From NCBI GenBank assembly GCA_903905505.1, contig CAIVGL010000004.1, positions 62,001-126,000 on the forward strand: a DNA stretch of 64,000 nt, written 5' to 3'. Positions 61,620 through 64,000 of this stretch are shown here, piece by piece. This stretch comes from an uncultured Bacteroidia bacterium. Its GTDB lineage: Bacteria; Bacteroidota; Bacteroidia; Bacteroidales; Prolixibacteraceae. The notes beneath the pieces were generated by a model. It was not told the origin of the DNA. It did no database searches and saw only the letters and a program-made list of their open reading frames with translations. How positions within the stretch are numbered: the stretch's first letter is position 1; the number at the start of each line of letters is the position of its first letter. A program made the translations under genes and the position numbers.

Positions 61620-62549
61620 ATGAGAAGAAAATTAATGTTATTTTGCCTTACTCTTGTCATTGGAATGGTCACATTTCAATCGTGCAAGAAAGAGTCTACA
61701 ATAGCTGAACCACCTCAGGTAGGGGTATTTTTCAGTATTGCAGACAAGCAAGCTGCCTTTACGGCACTCACCTTGCGTGCAACGACTTGGCTATGGGATT
61801 TCGGCGATGGCACTACCAGTACAGAAAAAAATCCTGTCCATGTTTATAAAGATGGAGGCTACTACGTTGCGAAGCTAATTGGGAAAAATGCCCAAGGAGA
61901 CACCGCATCTTACAAGGTAAAACTAGCTGTGGCGTTAACGCCATATGATCTGCTAACTGGAGATCATACAATGGCTGGTTACCAAGGAAAGACCTGGAAA
62001 ATTAGCAGTACGGCTAGTGGAGGTCTATTTGCAAATGCAGACGCTGAGTTTTCGCTTGCTGCGGATCCTCTTGGAGCTGGTATCTTTGGAAATCTTGGAC
62101 TTGGCGAGATCTATGATGATACTTTTACGTTTAACTACAATGGAAGTTACAGTCATGATGTCAAAGCAGACCACGCCTCATTTGGGGGTATTGTAAATCA
62201 ATATTTAACCAATGGAGGCTCTGGTATCGTAAATTCAAACGGTAGTGATTATGGTCTTTGTACCGCGAAATATACGCCTCAGGTGGGAGCTAAATTTACT
62301 CTTGTCAACAAAGAAAACTTAACTGTTCCATCGGTATATGGAAGCAACGGCACGGTTACCTATTCAAATGTAAGCACGCTAGATTTTACGGGAACAGAGT
62401 TTATTGGCTTTATGGATCGCCAACGCAAAATAATTGTGCGAGATATAACCGACAGTTCTATGAAGATAGTTATGTTTATGGCAGCTGATCCAGACAATTT
62501 TCCAAAAAACACCCATGCAATAATTCTAGCCTTTGATGTAGTTAGGTAA
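61620..62549 (+). CDS. PKD-domain surface lipoprotein
   Basis: This 309-residue protein has a lipobox (MVTFQSC, Cys near 22, then KKES). A PKD domain spans about 35-100 with its usual core ATTWLWDFGDGTTSTEKNPVH. The remaining 200 residues are beta-rich with a GKTWKIS entry and a terminal AIILAFDV. This resembles the C-terminal part of glycan-binding lipoproteins that accompany SusC genes. It precedes a SusC-like gene by 55 bases on the same strand, so it is probably a surface accessory protein of that transporter. The ligand is unknown. Confidence 0.85.
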   Translation: MRRKLMLFCLTLVIGMVTFQSCKKESTIAEPPQVGVFFSIADKQAAFTALTLRATTWLWDFGDGTTSTEKNPVHVYKDGGYYVAKLIGKNAQGDTASYKVKLAVALTPYDLLTGDHTMAGYQGKTWKISSTASGGLFANADAEFSLAADPLGAGIFGNLGLGEIYDDTFTFNYNGSYSHDVKADHASFGGIVNQYLTNGGSGIVNSNGSDYGLCTAKYTPQVGAKFTLVNKENLTVPSVYGSNGTVTYSNVSTLDFTGTEFIGFMDRQRKIIVRDITDSSMKIVMFMAADPDNFPKNTHAIILAFDVVR

Positions 62550-62604
62550 CTACTCTAAAGGAAGTATGACGAGGACAAATTTATAACCAGTATATTCAAT
62601 AATT

Positions 62605-64000
62605 ATGAAATATAAAAACTTATTTAGAAGTATAACCAGGCAATTGTTGCCGACAATGTTGGCCACTGCCCTACTTATCGGAACTGCAATGACAGGTTCT
62701 GCAAAGTCAGATCAGACTGGGTTGTCAGAAAATTCTGAAGCCCAGCAAAGTGTATCGGTAAATGGAAAAGTGACTTCCGCATCTGACAAAACAACGATGC
62801 CAGGGGTAAGTATCCAATTAAAAGGGACCACAAAAGGAACAATCACCAATATGGATGGTGGATTTACCGTTGATGTTCCCGGGAATAATGCAATCTTAAT
62901 CTTTTCGTTTATTGGCTACAAAACTCTTGAAGTGCCTGTAAATGGTCAAAAAGTGATTAATGTTGTGTTAACTGAAAGTATTCTAGCTGTTGACGAAGTT
63001 GTTGTTACCGCGCTAGGTATCTCTAGAAAAGAAAAATCACTAGGATTTGCCGTAGCTAAGGTTAGCGGTGAAGATATGTCAAGAGTTGTTCAGGAAAATG
63101 CGATTAATGCTTTATCGGGTAAAGTTGCAGGGGTTCAAATCAATTCGACTGGAGGAACGGGTTCTTCGGTGAGTATGGTGATTAGAGGTGCAACCTCGCT
63201 AAGCAATGACAATCAGCCACTCTTTGTGGTTGATGGGGTTCCAATTTCAAACACCGTAAATAACGTATCTGGATTTGGCAACGACAACAAAGTTGATTAC
63301 GGGAATGCAATCTCTGATGTCAATTCAAATGACATTGAGAGTGTATCTGTATTAAAAGGGGCAAGTGCAGCTGCCTTATATGGTTCTCGTGCAGGAAATG
63401 GGGTGGTATTAATCACGACCAAGTCTGGCAAGAAAAACAAAGGAGTAAAAATAGAAGTTACCTCGAATACTGTATTTGACAATCCTTATAAATTCTGGGA
63501 TATCTCGAAACAATTTGCGAATGGAATTTTGCCATTTACGCCAGCTGATTTACCTCCGGGGACAACAATGGTTGTTGATCCAACATCAAAAGCTGGAAGT
63601 GGTTATCCATTGGATAAAGGTTATTTTGCGGTTCAATGGAATAGCCCTAAAGATGCGAACGGGGTTCAAGTTCCAACAGAATTGGTATCACATCCAAATA
63701 ACGTTAAGAATTTTGTGAGAACTGGCGTAACCACTTCAAATGAGGTTGCGGTTTCAAACAGTACGGAATCTTTTCATTATCGTATTGGGGTAGCAAACAT
63801 GACGAATCATGGAGTTATACCAAACTCTGATTTATTTAGGAATAACTTAACAACATCTGCTACAATAAAAGCACGCGATAATTTTACGATAAGCTCAAAT
63901 ATCAACATTAATAAATCATGGTCGAACAACAGACCATCTAGTAATAGAGGAACGAACCCAATGCAATGGGCTTATGCTGTACCTCAAAACACCGATATTC
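62605..64000 (+). CDS. SusC-like TonB-dependent receptor (N-terminal 465 residues, runs off window)
   Basis: The ATG at 62605 opens a frame with no stop to the window end. A signal peptide-like start (MKYKNLFRSITRQLLPTMLA, then LLIGTAMTGSAKS) leads to the carboxypeptidase-regulatory-like domain (VNGKVTSASDKTTMPGVSIQ, NMDGGFTVDVPG, FSFIGYKTLEV). The TonB box region VDEVVVTALG and the plug follow (GVQINSTGGTGSSVSMVIRG, PLFVVDGVPI, VLKGASAAALYGSRAGNGV), and the first barrel strands reach VPQNTDI at the edge. It is similar to, but clearly distinct from, the receptor at 50749. Its SusD partner is expected beyond the window. Confidence 0.93.
   Translation, partial: MKYKNLFRSITRQLLPTMLATALLIGTAMTGSAKSDQTGLSENSEAQQSVSVNGKVTSASDKTTMPGVSIQLKGTTKGTITNMDGGFTVDVPGNNAILIFSFIGYKTLEVPVNGQKVINVVLTESILAVDEVVVTALGISRKEKSLGFAVAKVSGEDMSRVVQENAINALSGKVAGVQINSTGGTGSSVSMVIRGATSLSNDNQPLFVVDGVPISNTVNNVSGFGNDNKVDYGNAISDVNSNDIESVSVLKGASAAALYGSRAGNGVVLITTKSGKKNKGVKIEVTSNTVFDNPYKFWDISKQFANGILPFTPADLPPGTTMVVDPTSKAGSGYPLDKGYFAVQWNSPKDANGVQVPTELVSHPNNVKNFVRTGVTTSNEVAVSNSTESFHYRIGVANMTNHGVIPNSDLFRNNLTTSATIKARDNFTISSNININKSWSNNRPSSNRGTNPMQWAYAVPQNTDI

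Overview
This 64 kb window comes from the chromosome of a Bacteroidota bacterium. The evidence is two SusC-type TonB-dependent receptors (one with its SusD partner), many secreted or lipoprotein glycan-active enzymes, promoters of the Bacteroidota type (TTG, then about 17-23 bases, then TAnnTTTG), no obvious Shine-Dalgarno sequences, and an AT-rich composition. The gene set would suit a marine or sediment plant/algal-glycan degrader of the Bacteroidales/Marinilabiliales kind, but the sequence alone does not fix the genus. I saw no rRNA, tRNA, CRISPR array, transposase or phage gene.

Layout. (1) 1-6.7 kb, minus strand: the start of a lipoprotein gene, then an amine-catabolism cluster reading permease, gamma-glutamylamide synthetase (glutamine-synthetase fold), iron alcohol dehydrogenase, class I amidotransferase-like hydrolase and aldehyde dehydrogenase. 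An ethanolamine-type permease together with an alcohol dehydrogenase suggests ethanolamine oxidation as a gamma-glutamyl conjugate, without a microcompartment. A 597-base gap inside this cluster holds a tandem duplication with the remains of a second synthetase gene. (2) 6.9-7.3 kb: a small membrane protein. (3) 7.4-14.7 kb, minus: a secreted propeller-phosphoesterase, a secreted esterase and a GH106-like rhamnosidase. (4) 15.0-32.8 kb, plus: a long run from one good promoter, with a beta-helix protein, a TIM-barrel-like lipoprotein, a Tat-exported Gfo/Idh/MocA oxidoreductase, a ceramidase-like protein, two tandem paralogues of an unassigned glycosidase-like family, a DapA-family aldolase lacking the usual tyrosine motif, and two propeller plus helical-barrel proteins. 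(5) 32.8-37.7 kb: a TPR protein, a DUF1080 (3-keto-glycoside hydrolase type) lipoprotein and a GH92 mannosidase. (6) 38.1-48.7 kb, minus: three more propeller plus barrel proteins, a GH127-like enzyme and a purple-acid-phosphatase-like lipoprotein. (7) 49.1-55.9 kb: SusD, SusC and a polytopic membrane protein. (8) 56.0-57.3 kb: a GxxExxY-family gene (nuclease-like core) embedded in about 98-base repeats. (9) 57.3-64 kb: a UreH/NiCoT-like metal permease, a membrane-anchored GH31, a CAAX-type protease, a PKD lipoprotein and the first part of a second SusC.

Taken together, regions 3-7 look like a large accessory glycan-utilisation island. SusCD would import oligosaccharides, and the GH106, GH127, GH92, GH31, beta-helix and five propeller/barrel proteins would cut them. 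The oxidoreductase and DUF1080 protein suggest an oxidative (3-keto) route beside classical hydrolysis. The rhamnosidase plus arabinofuranosidase-like pair, and a propeller/barrel layout that I recall (without certainty) for PL27 rhamnose-glucuronate lyases, hint at rhamnose-, glucuronate- and arabinose-bearing substrates such as arabinogalactan proteins or gums. That is inference. The strongest candidates for undescribed biology are the five-member propeller/barrel family and the GxxExxY gene inside its repeat array.
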